Below, piece after piece: positions 8,926 through 17,321 of a DNA stretch of 64,000 nucleotides. Source of the DNA: Atopobium minutum (GTDB lineage: Bacteria > Actinomycetota > Coriobacteriia > Coriobacteriales > Atopobiaceae); the NCBI GenBank assembly GCA_900105895.1, contig FNSH01000001.1, forward strand, positions 310,001 through 374,000, given 5' to 3'. Position 1 is the first letter of the stretch. Every line of letters starts with the position of its first letter. A program made the translations under genes and the position numbers. The notes under the pieces were generated by a model. That model was not told where the DNA came from, made no database searches, and saw only the letters and a program-made list of their open reading frames with translations.

Positions 8926-9579
8926 GTGCCACAAGATAGATACCTCTCCCTCAAAGACCATGTGTATGCTCACATTGCCAACCTCATTAACAAGGGCATG
9001 CTCAGCGAGTTTGAGCATATTAGCGAGCAAAGCATTGCAGATGCTCTTTCGGTAAGCCGAACCCCCGTTAGAGAAGCCCTTATGCAATTGAGTGATGAGG
9101 GCTATTTAGAACGCGTTCCTCGTAAAGGATTTGTGGTTCGTGGCTTTGACGAATCCGCTGCCAGAGAAGTGTTTGAAATCCTTGGTCCTTTGGATGGTCG
9201 AGCAGCCCTTCTTGCTGCAGGACGAATGAGCGACAATGACATTGCGCAGCTGAGCTTCTTATGTAATAGCATGCAATTAGCTATAAACAGTGGACTGTAT
9301 GACAGATACGATGACTTGCAACGTGAGTTCCATCAGACGTATGTGCTTAAGTGTGGTAACTCTCGCCTATCCAACTACATAGAAGAACTCAACCGCTTTT
9401 TTATGAAGCGCGCGTATTTGCAAGAAGATCCAGAGGTTCTTGAAGCTAATGCTCGCAAAGCTAATAAAGAGCATGCCCATATAGTGGCGCTATTTAAAAA
9501 GCGCGATGGCAGTGATCTGCAAAAATACATTCGTGATGTGCACTGGTCTTTAGATAACGCTAAGTACTTGTCGTGGTAA
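8926..9579 (+). CDS. GntR-family transcriptional regulator (FadR/FCD subfamily)
   Basis: A 217-residue one-component regulator. The N-terminal winged helix is plain: SEQSIADALSVSRTPVREAL is the recognition helix region and GYLERVPRKGFVV the wing. The rest is an all-helical FCD ligand-binding domain of normal size. GTG at 8926 was chosen because GGAGGTGA ends eight bases before it; an ATG at 8908 is in frame but overlaps that site. It is divergent from the dimethylarginine hydrolase/antiporter unit, with two palindromes between, so it probably controls that unit in response to an arginine-related ligand (inference). Confidence 0.85.
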   Translation: MPQDRYLSLKDHVYAHIANLINKGMLSEFEHISEQSIADALSVSRTPVREALMQLSDEGYLERVPRKGFVVRGFDESAAREVFEILGPLDGRAALLAAGRMSDNDIAQLSFLCNSMQLAINSGLYDRYDDLQREFHQTYVLKCGNSRLSNYIEELNRFFMKRAYLQEDPEVLEANARKANKEHAHIVALFKKRDGSDLQKYIRDVHWSLDNAKYLSW

Positions 9580-9644
9580 AGAAGACAGGTGTTTTTTATG
9601 GTTAAGCCACATGACAAACACAAGAAGGATACCGCAAGACGTGG

Positions 9645-9650
9645 TACAAT
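9645..9650 (+). promoter_or_regulatory. Candidate -10 box for rnpB
   Basis: TACAAT is placed so that transcription would begin near 9657, exactly at the first base of the predicted P1 helix of RNase P RNA. No convincing -35 box is seen at the usual distance. Confidence 0.45.
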
Positions 9651-9657
9651 CGCTAAC

Positions 9658-10031
9658 GCGAAGTGAGCTCGACGATTGCGGGGGTGGCTCAAGCTGCCCA
9701 TGAGGAAAGTCCGGGCTCCACAGGGCAGGATGCTGGCTAACGGCCAGGCGGGGTGACCCGACGGAAAGCGCCGCAGAAAAGAAGACTCCCACTGCTCACT
9801 TGCGTACAGGCAGGTGAGTAAGAGAAAAGCTGAAACGGTAGTGTAAGAGACTACCAGCGTCGTAGTAATACGGCGGCTTGGCAAGCCCCATCCGGAGCAA
9901 GCGCAAATAGGAACGCTATGATGTTGCCCGCAGAGCGTTCGGGTTGCGTGCTAGAGGGCGTTGGTAACAACGTTCGTAGATAAATGATCGTCCTCGACAG
10001 AACCCGGCTCATAGGCTCACTTCGCTTTTTT
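9658..10031 (+). ncRNA. rnpB: RNase P RNA
   Basis: The catalytic RNA of RNase P, which trims tRNA 5' leaders. The hallmark GAGGAAAGTCCGGGCTCC stretch is at about 9700, GACGGAAAGCGCC follows, and the 3' conserved ACAGAACCCGGCT is near 10000. The P1 helix is formed by GCGAAGTGAGC at 9658-9668 and GCTCACTTCGC at 10015-10025; six T residues follow and end transcription, so P1 also acts as the terminator stem. The size (about 370 nt) fits bacterial type A RNA. Confidence 0.95.
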
Positions 10032-10106
10032 CTTCATGCTTCTATAGCCTCATGCCTCTACAGCCATAAATACCAGCTTTTGTATAGCTCTCATAGCTCT
10101 CTGACC

Positions 10107-10146
10107 TATGTCGGTGCATTATTACTTTTAATAACGCTCCGACATA
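10107..10146. repeat. Inverted repeat between rnpB and the radical-SAM gene
   Basis: TATGTCGG at 10107-10114 is mirrored by CCGACATA at 10139-10146 with an AT-rich loop. There is no T-run. It lies just upstream of the predicted SOS-regulated promoter; function unknown. Confidence 0.5.
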
Positions 10147-10154
10147 TCGAACAG

Positions 10155-10183
10155 TTGTACTATTGCCGTCCCTGTGGTATTCT
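10155..10183 (+). promoter_or_regulatory. Promoter of the radical-SAM repair pair
   Basis: TTGTAC at 10155-10160 and TATTCT at 10178-10183 are separated by exactly 17 bp. The predicted start point lies at the SOS box immediately downstream, which would let LexA block initiation. Confidence 0.6.
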
Positions 10184-10188
10184 TTTTT

Positions 10189-10202
10189 AGAACATATGTT
10201 CT
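10189..10202. promoter_or_regulatory. LexA (SOS) box
   Basis: AGAACATATGTTCT is a perfect palindrome containing GAAC-N4-GTTC, the LexA site of Gram-positive and actinobacterial species. It sits six bases after the predicted -10 box and 16 bases before the GTG start of a DNA repair/modification gene, so SOS control is a strong inference. Confidence 0.8.
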
Positions 10203-10217
10203 GTACGGGGGTGCACT

Positions 10218-11633
10218 GTGGATACCATGTCAAAGCTTGAAATTCTTGCAGAAGCTGCGCGCTTTGATGTAGCCTGCACTTCATCTGGCTCTAACAAAAG
10301 CTCTAAGGCTGGTATGTTAGGTGCCACTCGTGCAGCTGGCTGTTGTCATAGTTTTACGGAAGACGGCCGTTGCATTACTCTGCTTAAAGTACTCATGTCA
10401 AACAACTGTAGTTTTGACTGTGCGTACTGTGTTAATCGTAAAAGCGCTTCTTGTCCTCGAGCAACGTTTACTCCACGCGAGCTGGCAGAACTTACTGTTG
10501 AATTTTATAAGCATAACTACATTGAAGGCCTGTTTTTGTCTTCCGGAGTTTTGGGCACGGCAGATGCCACATCTGAGCGGATGATTGCCTGCTTGAGCAT
10601 CTTACGTGAGGACCTGCGTTTTAACGGGTATGTTCATACTAAAATCATCCCAGGAACCAGTCCTGAACTCGTGGATGTCATTGGCAGATTATCGGATCGT
10701 TTATCGGTAAACTTAGAATTACCAAGTGCCGCTTCTTTATCTACTCTCTGCCCTGATAAAACCCCTTCTTCCCTCTTAGCACCCATGGCGCTTATTCATA
10801 ACAAACGCATGGAGGAAGAGCAAACACTATTCCTTAACACTACGCACAACCCAAGCGCAAAACAGGCGCGCACCCTTACTGCTGCCCCTGAGAAAACAAC
10901 CCGTCAATACTCTGAGCGTGCGCTTATCTCCAATGGAGCCTGCTATACCCTACCCACCAGGTCCATGCAAAAACCTGCTCGCGTAAGAAATTCTCTGAGA
11001 AGCTTTGCTGCAGCTGGACAGTCTACGCAAATAATCGTAGGAGCAAGTCCTGAGGATGATAATCACATTCTCAAGCTGTCGAGCTCGCTGTATAAAAAGT
11101 TTGAGCTAAAGCGCGTGTTTTTCTCGGCGTATATGCCCATGTTGGAAGATGAGCATCTACCGGAACTGGGCACGCCTGTTCCGTTGCGACGTGAGCATAG
11201 GCTTTATCAGGCGGATTGGCTTATGCGCTATTATGGCTTTGATGCTGATGAGCTGGTAAACCCCCATACGCCATGGCTGGATTTAGAGGTGGACCCCAAG
11301 CTTGCCTGGGCGCTCAACCATATGGATCGCTTTCCTGTGGAGGTAATGGATGCCCCGCTTGAGCTCTTGTTGCGTGTTCCTGGTGTTGGGCCTGTTGGTG
11401 CTCGGCGCATCATACAAGCACGCCGCACAACCCTTTTAAGCTTTGATGATCTTAAACGTATGCATGTCACCCTTAAACGAGCACGTCACTTCTTGAGCTG
11501 TAATGGCAAACGCGATCCTCAAAGCCCCCTTGATGAGCAGCTCATTAGGCAGCGGGTGGTGAGCGATGCCACATATAGCAAGTACAACCAAAAAAGAAAA
11601 GAGCTTGAAGAACAGCAACTCAGCTTGTTCTAA
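10218..11633 (+). CDS. Putative DNA modification/repair radical SAM protein (TIGR03916 type)
   Basis: A 471-residue radical-SAM enzyme. The [4Fe-4S]-binding C-x3-C-x2-C motif is in NNCSFDCAYCVNR near residue 70. The N-terminus (KLEILAEAARFDVACTSSGS) is typical of the family annotated as a DNA modification/repair radical SAM protein linked to uracil-DNA-glycosylase domains. A helix-hairpin-helix (RVPGVGPVGARRII, about residue 390) should bind DNA. The reaction is not known. GTG at 10218 follows a G-rich ribosome site; an ATG three codons later is possible. Region 195-270 is poorly conserved-looking and rich in Thr/Ala. It overlaps its partner gene by 68 bp and is preceded by an SOS box. Confidence 0.85.
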   Translation: MDTMSKLEILAEAARFDVACTSSGSNKSSKAGMLGATRAAGCCHSFTEDGRCITLLKVLMSNNCSFDCAYCVNRKSASCPRATFTPRELAELTVEFYKHNYIEGLFLSSGVLGTADATSERMIACLSILREDLRFNGYVHTKIIPGTSPELVDVIGRLSDRLSVNLELPSAASLSTLCPDKTPSSLLAPMALIHNKRMEEEQTLFLNTTHNPSAKQARTLTAAPEKTTRQYSERALISNGACYTLPTRSMQKPARVRNSLRSFAAAGQSTQIIVGASPEDDNHILKLSSSLYKKFELKRVFFSAYMPMLEDEHLPELGTPVPLRREHRLYQADWLMRYYGFDADELVNPHTPWLDLEVDPKLAWALNHMDRFPVEVMDAPLELLLRVPGVGPVGARRIIQARRTTLLSFDDLKRMHVTLKRARHFLSCNGKRDPQSPLDEQLIRQRVVSDATYSKYNQKRKELEEQQLSLF

Positions 11634-12534
11634 AACAACCCGTTCTAAAACCTCAGGTACGCAGGGCTTATCTGAAGAAGCTCAGAGATTTGTTACAGAG
11701 ATACAGAACTGTATGAGCAAACAGCAACGCGTGGTTCTGCTATGCAAGCCTTCGCTTGAGTCAATCCTCACCACTATTGCACTCACCTACTATGCACGGC
11801 ACGGGAATGCAAAGCTACACAGCTCGCAGCTCCGACTTAGCTTAGAGAAAGCTTGCCAGCTGCAACTAGGTGAAACACCCATTGCACCCATAAAAGGACT
11901 GCAGGATTTGGCCTTAGTCAAGCGCCTCCTCACTCAACTGCAACGCTTTTATGGAAAGCCAACAAACTACCTTCTTGCGTGTGCCTGTAGTTATGATGAC
12001 CCTGCCATGCCTCAAGCGGTATATGAATGGGTACGCATGGTTTTGCGCTATAAGAACCAGTCACAGACACTGCTGTCCGCTCCACAAACAGAAGCCTTTT
12101 TACATTTTGCTCGCAAAGCAAGCAATGAATGTGAGCACGCGCGGCAGTTTATTCGTATGAGTAAGATGGAAGATGGATCATACTTTGCGCGTTTTAGCGG
12201 CAAAGCTAATGTACTGCCCTTGGTGGCATCCCATTTTGCAGGTCGCTTGCGGACGGAAACGTTTGCCCTTGTTGATCCTGCTCATGAAGTGGCACTCATA
12301 CACAATGCTGGAGATGCACGCTGTGGTGTCATGCTGTTGGATAAAGTACTGATGCAAGAACTGTTGGATGCAAAACAGCCGTCTGATGAAGAGCACTATA
12401 TTCGCGCTCTGTGGAAAACCTTTTACAAAAAGCTTGGGTTTAGCCAAAGAGGCAAAGCTGAACGGGGCTATGACCTACGCATGCACTGGATGCCCAAACG
12501 TTTTTGGGATGGTCTGCATGAGCTGGAACCATAG
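11566..12534 (+). CDS. Probable DNA metabolism partner protein (TIGR03915 type)
   Basis: Up to 322 residues, always found next to the preceding radical-SAM family. The conserved core begins at about residue 55 (VVLLCKPSLESILTTIALTYYA) and includes HFARKASNECEHARQFIRM, a segment like DGSYFARFSGKANVLPLVASHFAGR, and an ending with Arg/Met/Trp-Met-Pro-Lys-Arg-Phe-Trp. In other genomes this domain can be fused to a uracil-DNA-glycosylase domain; here no such fusion is visible. Start uncertain: 11566 overlaps the upstream gene and has GGTGAG close by; 11713 is an alternative that removes a low-complexity head. Confidence 0.75.
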   Translation: MPHIASTTKKEKSLKNSNSACSKTTRSKTSGTQGLSEEAQRFVTEIQNCMSKQQRVVLLCKPSLESILTTIALTYYARHGNAKLHSSQLRLSLEKACQLQLGETPIAPIKGLQDLALVKRLLTQLQRFYGKPTNYLLACACSYDDPAMPQAVYEWVRMVLRYKNQSQTLLSAPQTEAFLHFARKASNECEHARQFIRMSKMEDGSYFARFSGKANVLPLVASHFAGRLRTETFALVDPAHEVALIHNAGDARCGVMLLDKVLMQELLDAKQPSDEEHYIRALWKTFYKKLGFSQRGKAERGYDLRMHWMPKRFWDGLHELEP

Positions 12535-12550
12535 AAGCCCTAGGAACCAT

Positions 12551-12584
12551 AAAAAGTCCCTGCAGTCACATTGGCTACAGGGAC
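12551..12584 (-). terminator. Terminator of the division gene cluster
   Basis: GTCCCTG at 12556-12562 pairs with CAGGGAC at 12578-12584. Read on the minus strand the stem is followed by five T residues, so it closes the cluster that ends with divIVA. It might also slow the convergent plus-strand pair, but there is no T-run on that side. Confidence 0.75.
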
Positions 12585-12612
12585 CCCATCATCAATTGGT
12601 GCCAGATATGTT

Positions 12613-12684
12613 TGCTTGGTCGGCTTGACCGGATTGGCCGGTTTGACCAGCTTAGTAGGCTTGGCCGGTTTAGTCGGCTTGCTT
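12613..12684. repeat. Eight imperfect 9-bp tandem units abutting the divIVA stop codon
   Basis: The consensus is GGCTTGRCC with units starting at 12613, 12622, 12631 and so on to 12676. The last unit touches the divIVA stop codon. Read on the minus strand in another frame it would encode a Lys-Pro-x repeat peptide, but there is no start codon and that frame has a stop just before it. Confidence 0.8.
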
Positions 12685-13363
12685 AGTCAAGGTCGTCCAA
12701 GCTAATGGCAGGTGTCTGCTCAGGTACAGAAACAGAAGCTGCGTCTACAGCATTGGGAACGCTTACAGAAGGAGCAACGACATGGTACTCAGACGACGTT
12801 GCGTTAGAAAGCACCTGATTGGGGAAGGCAGCATCTGCATCATCCATGAAGTGCTGCAACAGCGTCTTGTACTCAGAGCGGAACTCTTCACGGGAAGCCT
12901 TAAGACGGTCGATCTCATCCAGCTCATTTTGCTTCTCGGCTAAGGCAGCGCGAATGACCTCGCGGGCACGTTGATCTGCCTCGGTGCGGATCTTCTCGGC
13001 AGATTCCTTAGCATCGGCAACAATCTGATCTGCAGACTGCTGAGCAATGATAAGAACGCGGGAAATCTGAGCCTCAGATGCACTGGTGTCAGGCTGAACA
13101 GGACTCACAACGACTGCTGCCTCTGGAGCTGCGTAGGCAGAGGCCTCTGCGGCCTGCTCGGTAAGCTGAGCCACCTGCTCTTGAGCTGCGGCAAGCTGCT
13201 GCTCTGAATTGTTCAGACGGCCCTTAAGGTCTGCAATCTTTTGCAACATTGCATCCAGCTCACCAGAGAGCTGCTCGAGAAAAGCATCCACTTCCTCTGT
13301 GTCATAACCATGCTTGGATGGCGAGAAGGTAAGCTGATCGATGTCTGCTGGAGTAATAGCCAT
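12683..13363 (-). CDS. divIVA: DivIVA-domain polar growth/division protein
   Basis: A 226-residue coiled-coil scaffold. The N-terminus has the DivIVA signature (ITPADIDQLTFSPSKHGYDTEEVDAFLEQL), followed by a coiled coil (25-70), an Ala/Pro linker, and a second long coiled coil (about 95-160, ending EFRSEYKTLLQHFMDDAD). It should bind negatively curved membrane at poles and septa and recruit wall-synthesis or division partners. It closes the division cluster, 49 bp after the YggT gene. AAAGGA precedes the ATG. A 9-bp repeat tract begins at its stop codon. Confidence 0.9.
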   Translation of the reverse strand: MAITPADIDQLTFSPSKHGYDTEEVDAFLEQLSGELDAMLQKIADLKGRLNNSEQQLAAAQEQVAQLTEQAAEASAYAAPEAAVVVSPVQPDTSASEAQISRVLIIAQQSADQIVADAKESAEKIRTEADQRAREVIRAALAEKQNELDEIDRLKASREEFRSEYKTLLQHFMDDADAAFPNQVLSNATSSEYHVVAPSVSVPNAVDAASVSVPEQTPAISLDDLD

Positions 13364-13412
13364 TGTTAGTTCCTTTCATGTGAGCGCCACTACGCAAAGA
13401 TAGCCGTGCTTG

Positions 13413-13676
13413 TTAAAGTATACCTACAAAGAAATTGACTACAAAACGTGCAAGTAATTGCAGGACGATAAGCCCCACAATTGGTGAAAAATCTATGCCT
13501 CCTATGGGAGGAATGAAGCGCCTAAATAAATTCATGTACGGAGCCACGAGCTTATCGAGTACAACACACAAATCCTGGAACCACTCACAACGCTGAGGGA
13601 ACCACGAGAAGATGCACCAGGCGAGTATCAAAAACTCGTAAAACCTAAAAAGAGCAGCAATACCACTTGCAATCAT
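13413..13676 (-). CDS. YggT family membrane protein
   Basis: An 87-residue protein with two hydrophobic segments (about 5-25 and 62-85) and the family motifs CIFSWFPQ and APYMNLFRRFIPPIGGIDFSPIVGLIVLQLL. YggT proteins lie beside sepF in many division clusters; the mechanism is not established. It starts five bases after the sepF stop codon. Confidence 0.9.
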   Translation of the reverse strand: MIASGIAALFRFYEFLILAWCIFSWFPQRCEWFQDLCVVLDKLVAPYMNLFRRFIPPIGGIDFSPIVGLIVLQLLARFVVNFFVGIL

Positions 13677-13681
13677 ACGTT

Positions 13682-14308
13682 TTAATCCTTGCGAACAATC
13701 GTGCCGTCTGCAATGAGCTTATCGACCTCATTTTGAGAGAGCTCCTTGCCGGCGGGCAAAACAACAAAACATTGCACACCCAACTCCTGAATCTGACCGC
13801 CCACACCACAAGCCAGACCTGCGCAGAAATCAAATATGCGCTTTGCTGCGTCCATATTGGTGTTGCGGAACAACAAAATGACAGGCTGATTGGTGCGAAC
13901 ACGACGAACAACCGTCTGACAGTCATCGTAGGACTGAGGGGTGAGCACATAAGCAGGAAGCTGACTACCAGAACGAGGAACGGCAGCACGTTCAGAAAGC
14001 GGAGTAGAGCGAACATAGCTTGCACGAGGTGCACTCTCGTAGTCATCATCGCGCGTATAGGTAGTTGCAGGGACAGAACCGCTATTGCCACCTAAGGGAC
14101 GACCAGAGCGCGTATACACAGACACGCTGTCTGCCTCGGGACGAGGAGTGTTACCCAACAGACCGGTACCTGTATTTGCAGCTACATCATGAGGTTGATC
14201 GTATGCATCGGGGGTGTCATCGTAATCTTGCTCATCATAGACATCATCGTAGTAATCATCTTGAGGCTCTATACGAAGCTTATCTTTAATGGTATCTAAA
14301 AAACTCAT
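13682..14308 (-). CDS. sepF: Cell division protein SepF
   Basis: A 208-residue protein. A short amphipathic N-terminus (MSFLDTIKDKLRI) should anchor to membrane. Residues 15-115 are an acidic, disordered linker rich in Asp/Tyr and Arg/Ser. The C-terminal SepF domain (about 118-208) reads SYDDCQTVVRRVRTNQPVIL, then MDAAKRIFDFCAGLACGVGG. SepF ties FtsZ to membrane, which matters here because no ftsA is present in the cluster. Its ATGA overlaps the end of yggS by 4 bp. Confidence 0.92.
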   Translation of the reverse strand: MSFLDTIKDKLRIEPQDDYYDDVYDEQDYDDTPDAYDQPHDVAANTGTGLLGNTPRPEADSVSVYTRSGRPLGGNSGSVPATTYTRDDDYESAPRASYVRSTPLSERAAVPRSGSQLPAYVLTPQSYDDCQTVVRRVRTNQPVILLFRNTNMDAAKRIFDFCAGLACGVGGQIQELGVQCFVVLPAGKELSQNEVDKLIADGTIVRKD

Positions 14309-15066
14309 CGTGTTACTCCCTTTGCATACTTTGGATCAAACACAATCCTACCCAGCCTAATAAGTGTCGAGCCCTGCGCAATAGCAATCTTAAAATCATC
14401 ACTCATTCCGCAAGACAATACAGGTAGCTGATGGCCTATCTGTGTTTGCAGCTCATCACGCAATTCTCGCAAGCCTTCAAAGCTGCGCTTTGCTGCCTCG
14501 GGATTGTTTGCTGGAGCCATAGTCATAAGGCCTTGCCATGCCAAGCCTTCCATAGCAGCTAGTTGCTGCGCTGACTGGTACAGTTCACGGGAGCTAAAAC
14601 CCTGTTTGCTTTGCTCGCCAGAAACGTTAACTTCAAACAACACGGGTTGTTGACGCCCAGCAGCTGTTTGACCTGTGTCTGCAGCCGCTGTTTGCGCCAT
14701 TTGCATATCCCTCGATGCAAGCACACGCTTATTGATAGCAGCGGCTAGATCAAAAGACGAGACAGAATGGATGAGCTGACCGCAACCAAGCACATGGTTA
14801 ATCTTGTTAGTTTGCAGATTACCAATCATGTCAAACGGCACAGAAGGCAATTCCGCCGTCTTGCGGACCAACTCTTGTGGACGATTTTCTGCAAAGTGAT
14901 TCCAACCCGCTTGGATAGCTGCCTGTACCTCAGGAATGCCCACCGTTTTAGACACAGCAACCACGCTCACCTCACTGGGCTTACGACCAGCAAGCGCACA
15001 AGCAGCCTCTATATCTGCCATGATATGCTCACGTCGAGCAGCAATAAACTGTGAATACTCCAACAT
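14305..15066 (-). CDS. YggS-family PLP homeostasis protein
   Basis: A 253-residue alanine-racemase-fold protein. It has SVVAVSKTVG with the PLP-binding Lys, HFAENRPQEL, DMIGNLQTNKIN, LFEVNVSGEQSKQGF and LSCGMSDDFKIAIAQGSTLIRLG near the C-terminus. The family controls free PLP and has no known catalytic turnover. There is a 20-residue low-complexity stretch (AAADTGQTAAGRQQ) near the middle. A GGGGAGG lies almost against the ATG, so a TTG one codon later is also possible. Confidence 0.9.
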   Translation of the reverse strand: MLEYSQFIAARREHIMADIEAACALAGRKPSEVSVVAVSKTVGIPEVQAAIQAGWNHFAENRPQELVRKTAELPSVPFDMIGNLQTNKINHVLGCGQLIHSVSSFDLAAAINKRVLASRDMQMAQTAAADTGQTAAGRQQPVLFEVNVSGEQSKQGFSSRELYQSAQQLAAMEGLAWQGLMTMAPANNPEAAKRSFEGLRELRDELQTQIGHQLPVLSCGMSDDFKIAIAQGSTLIRLGRIVFDPKYAKGVTR

Positions 15067-15113
15067 ACCTCCCCTCGTTCTACAAACACCTCAGCCACGA
15101 AACACTATCGTAG

Positions 15114-15920
15114 CTACTCAACCAAAAACGCTATAGCACCGTGGCGACCACATATGCCTTGCTCGGCACGGTACGAGAAAAACTTATCTACCTCACTTGC
15201 TGTTGAGCGCTGGCAATCTACAAAATGCTGAGGCTGCAAGCCCGCCTCCAATAGCGATGCCTTAATGGCAGCACTCATATCCAAATTGCGCTCGCCCACA
15301 CACACAAACTCACCAAACTCATCTATAAAACGCTGGATAAGTTCAGCCGATACCTCATAGTCCGCGGCAGAAATATGAGGACCTACATATGCTAAAACCT
15401 GCTGAGGTGCAGCGTTGGTTTGAGCACAGAGCTCTTGCAAAGCCGCCGCTACAATGCGCGAAAAGGTTCCGCGCCAACCAGAATGAATAACCGCAAAGCC
15501 TGGACGAGTTCCACCCTCTGCCACAAGAATAACGGGAGTGCAGTCTGCATAGCACAACAGCACAGGTATCTGAGCCGCCGTGCAGACAATAGCATCGCAG
15601 CCCTGAGCGATGCGTGCACGAAAAGCCGGCAGCTGATCGGCGCTCGAAATGGTACAAACCTCACTACCGTGTACCTGATGTGGTACTACCAAATTTGAGA
15701 CAAGCTCCTTATGGCCCAACGCTTCACATACCAGCGCACGGTTTTTCTGTACCGCCTCTGGGTCATCCCCCACGTGCAAACCCACGTTAAGAGATGCATA
15801 GGGCTTATCCGAAAACCCACCACTGCGCTGAGTAAAAGCAAGCGTGACCCCAGCTGGGCAAGAGGTATCGCCCAGCAAGGTCACGCCACATGAGGTATAT
15901 TCGCTCACGCGAGGAAACAC
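15114..15920 (-). CDS. pgeF: Peptidoglycan editing factor PgeF / polyphenol oxidase-type laccase family
   Basis: A 268-residue protein of the YfiH/DUF152 family. Copper/zinc ligand regions are visible: VPHQVHGSEV, CYADCTPVIL, AVIHSGWRGTF and VGPHI. In E. coli the homologue removes wrongly incorporated L-Ser precursors; elsewhere laccase or adenosine deaminase activity is reported. It begins with GTG at 15920, with AAGGGG six bases upstream inside the last codons of ftsZ, from which it is 9 bp away. Confidence 0.88.
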   Translation of the reverse strand: MFPRVSEYTSCGVTLLGDTSCPAGVTLAFTQRSGGFSDKPYASLNVGLHVGDDPEAVQKNRALVCEALGHKELVSNLVVPHQVHGSEVCTISSADQLPAFRARIAQGCDAIVCTAAQIPVLLCYADCTPVILVAEGGTRPGFAVIHSGWRGTFSRIVAAALQELCAQTNAAPQQVLAYVGPHISAADYEVSAELIQRFIDEFGEFVCVGERNLDMSAAIKASLLEAGLQPQHFVDCQRSTASEVDKFFSYRAEQGICGRHGAIAFLVE

Positions 15921-15929
15921 TGATGCCCC

Positions 15930-17060
15930 TTATGCGCGAGAATTCCTGAGAAACTCAGGGATGTCAAATGCCTGGTTACCAAAGTCATTGGCAGGACGGC
16001 TTGGACGCTGGGCTGCAGCCGGACGAGGAGCCGCAGCAGGTGCAGGAGCTGCAGGACGGCTTTGTGGCATGCGGCTGAGCAGGTCAGGCATCTGTGTTGC
16101 ATTAGCATCATTAAAACCAGTTGCAATGACGGTTACACGAACCTGATCACCCAAGGACTCGTCAACCACCGTACCAAAGATGATATTTGCCTCAGGATCA
16201 ACATTGGAAGCGACAAGGTCTGCTGCCTCGTTGATCTCCTGGATGCCAAGATCTTTGTTGCCAGCAACGGACAGCAACACACGCGTTGCACCATCAATGG
16301 AGCTCTCTAGCAAGGGGCTGGAAATTGCTTGCTGAGCTGCATCTGCAGCGCGATTATCGCCAGAAGCCAAACCAATACCCATCATGGCAGAACCAGCACC
16401 ACGCATAACGGTGCACACATCTGCAAAGTCGAGGTTAATCAAACCAGGAACGGTAATGAGGTCTGTGATGCCCTGGGTGCCTTGGCACAAAACATCGTCT
16501 GCCATACGGAATGCATCCAGCATCGTGGTCTTCTTCTCAGAGATGGAAAGCAGGCGATCATTAGGAATAACAATGAGCGTATCTACTGCTTCTGCAAGAT
16601 TCTTGATACCGTCTACAGCAGAACCAGCGCGCTTGCGACCCTCAAAGGTAAAGGGCTTGGTTACCACAGCAACGGTCAGAGCGCCCACATCGTTCTTTGC
16701 AATGTTAGCAACAATAGGAGCAGCACCTGTACCCGTGCCACCGCCCTCGCCGGCAGTGATAAATACCATGTCTGCACCAGCAAGAGCACGCTTGATATCA
16801 TCACGGCTCTCCTCGGCTGCCTCTGCACCAACCTCAGGATTAGCGCCAGCACCAAGGCCCTTGGTAATATCTGTACCAATGTGTACCTTAATATCTGCCT
16901 CAGAAATGGCAAGAGCTTGAGCATCTGTGTTGATAGCCACAAACTCAACGCCACGGATGCCCTCTTCAATCATGCGGTTAACAGCGTTGGTGCCGCCGCC
17001 ACCTACACCAACAACCTTGATGACTGCAAGGTAGTTGTTTGGAGTATCTACGTCTGCCAT
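15930..17060 (-). CDS. ftsZ: Cell division GTPase FtsZ
   Basis: A 376-residue tubulin homologue that forms the division ring. It has [12 protein letters not shown] at the N-terminus, the tubulin signature [11 protein letters not shown] at about residue 108, and NLDFADV. After about residue 320 there is a Pro/Ala-rich linker, then the conserved C-terminal tail [11 protein letters not shown] used to bind SepF and other partners. Starting at ATG with AGGAGGAACC immediately upstream. About 260 bp separate it from ftsQ; that gap has no gene and probably contains ftsZ promoters. Confidence 0.97.
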   Translation of the reverse strand: MADVDTPNNYLAVIKVVGVGGGGTNAVNRMIEEGIRGVEFVAINTDAQALAISEADIKVHIGTDITKGLGAGANPEVGAEAAEESRDDIKRALAGADMVFITAGEGGGTGTGAAPIVANIAKNDVGALTVAVVTKPFTFEGRKRAGSAVDGIKNLAEAVDTLIVIPNDRLLSISEKKTTMLDAFRMADDVLCQGTQGITDLITVPGLINLDFADVCTVMRGAGSAMMGIGLASGDNRAADAAQQAISSPLLESSIDGATRVLLSVAGNKDLGIQEINEAADLVASNVDPEANIIFGTVVDESLGDQVRVTVIATGFNDANATQMPDLLSRMPQSRPAAPAPAAAPRPAAAQRPSRPANDFGNQAFDIPEFLRNSRA

Positions 17061-17321
17061 GGTTCCTCCTCATTCATTTAGCTTGCGCACACCATGAAGT
17101 ATGCAAACCTTAAAGTTCAACTTAAACTCAAAGCACAAGGTAAAGCGCGTAATATTTACATAGCTCGGCTTCAGATGCAACCAATTTGTATAAAAGATGG
17201 AAACCACAGGTAGATTGCTTGCTATATGCTTTTCTCAACCTTAAAGGGATACCTCAGGCTTTGTATAGTTATCGGGTAGATATGCACTTTCTCTAGCCTT
17301 TATGTAACCCTCTACATGAAC

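Noticed and set aside
11627..11655. Direct repeat GTTCTAAAAC at the end of the radical-SAM gene
   Set aside because: Only two copies of ten bases, inside the overlap with the next gene; not enough to claim function.
16329..17081. 250-codon plus-strand frame opposite ftsZ
   Set aside because: An antisense shadow of a highly conserved gene; Cys/Asn/Ser-rich with no domain.
17061..17321. Possible small gene or RNA in the gap before ftsZ
   Set aside because: No open frame with a ribosome site and no strong hairpin; weak TTGCAT/TAAATA-like elements may be a promoter but are not convincing.
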